A stretch of 64,000 bases of DNA from Cryobacterium glucosi (lineage in GTDB: Bacteria; Actinomycetota; Actinomycetes; Actinomycetales; Microbacteriaceae), in assembly GCF_004402235.1 (NCBI RefSeq), contig NZ_SOFS01000016.1:1-64000 (forward strand), written 5' to 3'. The notes under the pieces are model-generated. The model was not told where the DNA came from, did no database searches, and worked only from the letters and a program-made list of their open reading frames with translations. The position numbers and the translations under genes were made by a program. The number at the start of each line of letters is the position of its first letter. Positions within the stretch are counted from its first letter, which is position 1. This document shows, in pieces, positions 62,170 to 64,000 of the stretch.

Positions 62170-62864
62170 CGTGGCTCTGGTCGAACCTCGACCTGGTCTG
62201 GCTCCGCACCCTCGACCACATCGTGCTGAGCCTGCCGCCGATCCTGCTGAGTTTCGTGTTCGCGCTCCCGCTCGGCTGGCTGGCCAACCGGTACCGGCCG
62301 ACCCGCGGGGCGATCCTGTCGATCGCCGGCCTGTTCTACGCCATTCCGTCCCTGCCGCTCCTGTTCATCCTGCCGGTGATCATCGGAACGAGCCTCCGCT
62401 CGCCGGCGAACCTGATCGCCGCACTCACCCTCTACGGGCTCGCGCTCATGGTGCGTGTCGTCGCCGACGGACTCGCGTCCGTCGACCCCGACGTGCGGCA
62501 GTCGGCCACCGCGGTCGGTTTCTCGGCGTGGAGCAGGTTCTGGCTCGTCGAACTCCCGCTCGCCGGCCCCGTGCTCCTCGCCGGGGTGCGCGTCGTCGCC
62601 GTCAGCACCGTGAGCCTCGCGACCGTCGGCGCCGTGATCGGAGCAAAGAGCCTCGGCAGCCTGTTCACCGACGGTTTCCAGCGCGGCATCCAGGTCGAGA
62701 TCATCACCGGCATCGTGGCGACCGTCCTGCTCGCCCTCGTGCTTGACGGGGCTGTCGTGCTGCTCGGCCGGGTGCTGATGCCGTGGACCCGCCGGACCCG
62801 GCGCATCCGCCCGGCACCCGCTGCGGTGCTCGGACCCATGCCCGTCGTTCGGAGTGTCGCATGA
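62166..62864 (+). CDS. Osmoprotectant ABC transporter permease (OpuCB type)
   Basis: This 232-residue protein has five or six membrane segments and the binding-protein-dependent transport fold: ILLSFVFALPLGWLANRY, then the EAA-like loop GLASVDPDVRQSATAVGFSA before LPLAGPVLLAGVRV. It should pair with the next permease as a heterodimer. The GTG overlaps the ATPase stop as GTGA. The basic C-terminus (TRRTRRIRP) lies inside the cell. Confidence 0.9.
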   Translation: MTWLWSNLDLVWLRTLDHIVLSLPPILLSFVFALPLGWLANRYRPTRGAILSIAGLFYAIPSLPLLFILPVIIGTSLRSPANLIAALTLYGLALMVRVVADGLASVDPDVRQSATAVGFSAWSRFWLVELPLAGPVLLAGVRVVAVSTVSLATVGAVIGAKSLGSLFTDGFQRGIQVEIITGIVATVLLALVLDGAVVLLGRVLMPWTRRTRRIRPAPAAVLGPMPVVRSVA

Positions 62865-63598
62865 ATTACTTCACGGATGCGGTCGCCTGGCTCCTCGACC
62901 CGGCGCACTATCCCGGGCCGACCGGGATCCCGGCCCGGCTCGGCGAGCAGCTCCTCTTCACGGTGGTGACCCTCGTGCTCGCCTCTGTCATCGCCATCCC
63001 GGTCGGATTCCTGATCGGGCACACCGGGCGCGGACGGGGGATCGCCGTCGCGACCTCCGGCGGGTTGCGCGCCATCCCCACCCTCGGCCTGCTCACCCTC
63101 GTCGCCCTCTGGATCGGCATCGGGCTCGGCGCCCCATACGTTGCCCTGACCGTGCTCGCGATCCCGCCCATTCTCGCCGGCGCATACACCGGGTTCGAGG
63201 CGGTCAACCGCGCGACGATCGACGCGGCGAGGGCCGTCGGCATGACGGAGCTTCAGATCGTGCGCCACGTTGAGATACCCCTCGGACTGCCCTTGCTCAT
63301 CGGCGGGCTGCGGTCGGCGACCCTGCAGGTCGTCGCAACGGCTACCCTTGCCGCATACGTCGCCGACTTCGGGCTCGGCCGGTTCCTCTTCGCGGGGCTC
63401 AAAACCAACGATTACGCCCAGATGCTCGGCGGGTCGATCCTGGTGATCCTGCTCGCCCTCGTTCTCGAGGGCCTGTTCGCCGGTCTCCAGAAACTCGTCG
63501 TACCCCGCGGCGTCGCAGTCGGACGCCCCCCAGTCGACCGGAAGGCGTCGACCCGACGTCGCCCGGGGATGGAACCCGCCATCACGAAAGGAATCTGA
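62861..63598 (+). CDS. Osmoprotectant ABC transporter permease (OpuCD type)
   Basis: This 245-residue protein is the second permease. It has about six membrane segments, the EAA loop (FEAVNRATIDAARAVGMTEL then IVRHVEIPLGLPLLIGGL) and a basic C-terminal tail (DRKASTRRRPG). The ATG overlaps the previous stop as ATGA. A start further upstream is open but lies inside the first permease. The binding protein gene begins 2 bp after it. Confidence 0.9.
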   Translation: MNYFTDAVAWLLDPAHYPGPTGIPARLGEQLLFTVVTLVLASVIAIPVGFLIGHTGRGRGIAVATSGGLRAIPTLGLLTLVALWIGIGLGAPYVALTVLAIPPILAGAYTGFEAVNRATIDAARAVGMTELQIVRHVEIPLGLPLLIGGLRSATLQVVATATLAAYVADFGLGRFLFAGLKTNDYAQMLGGSILVILLALVLEGLFAGLQKLVVPRGVAVGRPPVDRKASTRRRPGMEPAITKGI

Positions 63599-63600
63599 CA

Positions 63601-64000
63601 ATGTTCACAGCGAAAAAAGGCCGGCTCGCGGCAGTCGCCGCGGTCGCGGTTGGGGCCGTCGTAGCCCTTGCAGGGTGTGCGTCCAGTAATCCACTGGGCA
63701 CCGGAAGTAACGCGTCGAGCGCACCGACGACACTCGTCGTCGGATCCCAGGACTACTACTCGAACGAGATCATCGCCGAGATCTACGCCCAGGCGCTCGA
63801 GTCGAACGGATTCACCGTCGACCGCCAGTTCCGGATCGGACAGCGCGAGGTCTACCTGCCCGAGCTGAAGTCCGGGTCGATCGACGTCTTCCCCGAGTAC
63901 ACCGGAAGCCTGCTGCAGGCGCTCGACAAGGCCGCGGCCGGCGGAACGAGCGATGCCGTTCACGACCAGCTCGTCAAGGCCCTCCCGAGCGGCCTGACCG
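63601..64000 (+). CDS. Osmoprotectant-binding lipoprotein (OpuCC type, 3' end beyond window)
   Basis: The first 133 residues of a binding lipoprotein are visible. A signal peptide with a basic start (MFTAKKGR) and hydrophobic core ends in the lipobox ALAGCASS, whose cysteine should be diacylated and cleaved by LspA. The mature part shows TLVVGSQDYYSNEIIAEIYA and GSIDVFPEYTGSLLQAL, typical of glycine betaine/choline-binding OpuAC-like proteins. The ligand cannot be told. ATG has AAAGGAAT upstream. Confidence 0.9.
   Translation, partial: MFTAKKGRLAAVAAVAVGAVVALAGCASSNPLGTGSNASSAPTTLVVGSQDYYSNEIIAEIYAQALESNGFTVDRQFRIGQREVYLPELKSGSIDVFPEYTGSLLQALDKAAAGGTSDAVHDQLVKALPSGLT

Overview
The window is high-GC DNA, densely packed with genes, from an actinobacterium. 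It is most consistent with Microbacteriaceae (the Cryobacterium/Leifsonia/Salinibacterium type). The grounds are an actinobacterial division and cell-wall (dcw) cluster with sepF, yggT and divIVA after ftsZ, a garA/ftsR block, a crt operon next to a MarR regulator, the Pol-PE-Lig form of LigD, and many starts that look leaderless. No rRNA, tRNA, CRISPR array, insertion sequence or prophage was seen. The window reads as core chromosome.

Layout. 1-4.9 kb: a minus-strand carotenoid operon idi-crtE-crtB-crtI (crtI runs off the left edge), with a divergent MarR/CrtR-like repressor and a palindrome between them. 4.9-10.9 kb: apt, a Nudix hydrolase, an F420-type oxidoreductase, a small membrane protein, and the divergent non-homologous end-joining pair ligD/ku. 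11-14.6 kb: a CDP-alcohol phosphatidyltransferase, garA, ftsR, a second MerR gene and a ParA-family ATPase. 14.6-25.2 kb: pyruvate carboxylase, an EspI/MinD-like ATPase, peptide deformylase, a long-chain acyl-CoA synthetase, a ROK glucokinase, an acyltransferase and class II DAHP synthase. 25.4-31 kb: a PASTA serine/threonine kinase (PknL type), a LysM wall protein, a Rv2175c-like DNA-binding protein, a second polyprenyl synthase and a DUF3040 protein, closed by a textbook terminator.

31.1-50.2 kb is the dcw cluster: mraZ-rsmH-ftsL-ftsI-murE-murF-mraY-murD-ftsW-murG-murC-ftsQ-ftsZ-yggS-sepF-yggT-divIVA-lspA. Many of its genes overlap by 4 bp or abut, which suggests translational coupling. Three GTGG(A/T) boxes at exact 10-bp spacing precede mraZ and look like its autoregulatory operator. 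Neither murB nor ddl lies in the cluster. 50.2-59.2 kb: rluD, dnaE, an acyltransferase, a flavin reductase, hisD, nrdR and pyrD. 59.3-64 kb: an App1-like phosphatase, a TetR regulator and an OpuC-type osmoprotectant ABC transporter whose binding protein runs off the right edge.

How it fits together. Isoprenoid supply (idi and two prenyl synthases) can feed carotenoids and, by inference, the lipid carriers used by MraY and MurG. PknL-type signalling, GarA, FtsR and the division genes link metabolism, wall synthesis and septation. I found no clearly new multi-gene system. The most notable signals are a recurrent leaderless promoter signature, an altered MurE specificity motif, a condensed garA block, a long open tail on CrtI, an apparently orphan EspI-like ATPase, and several unexplained palindromes and tandem repeats between genes.
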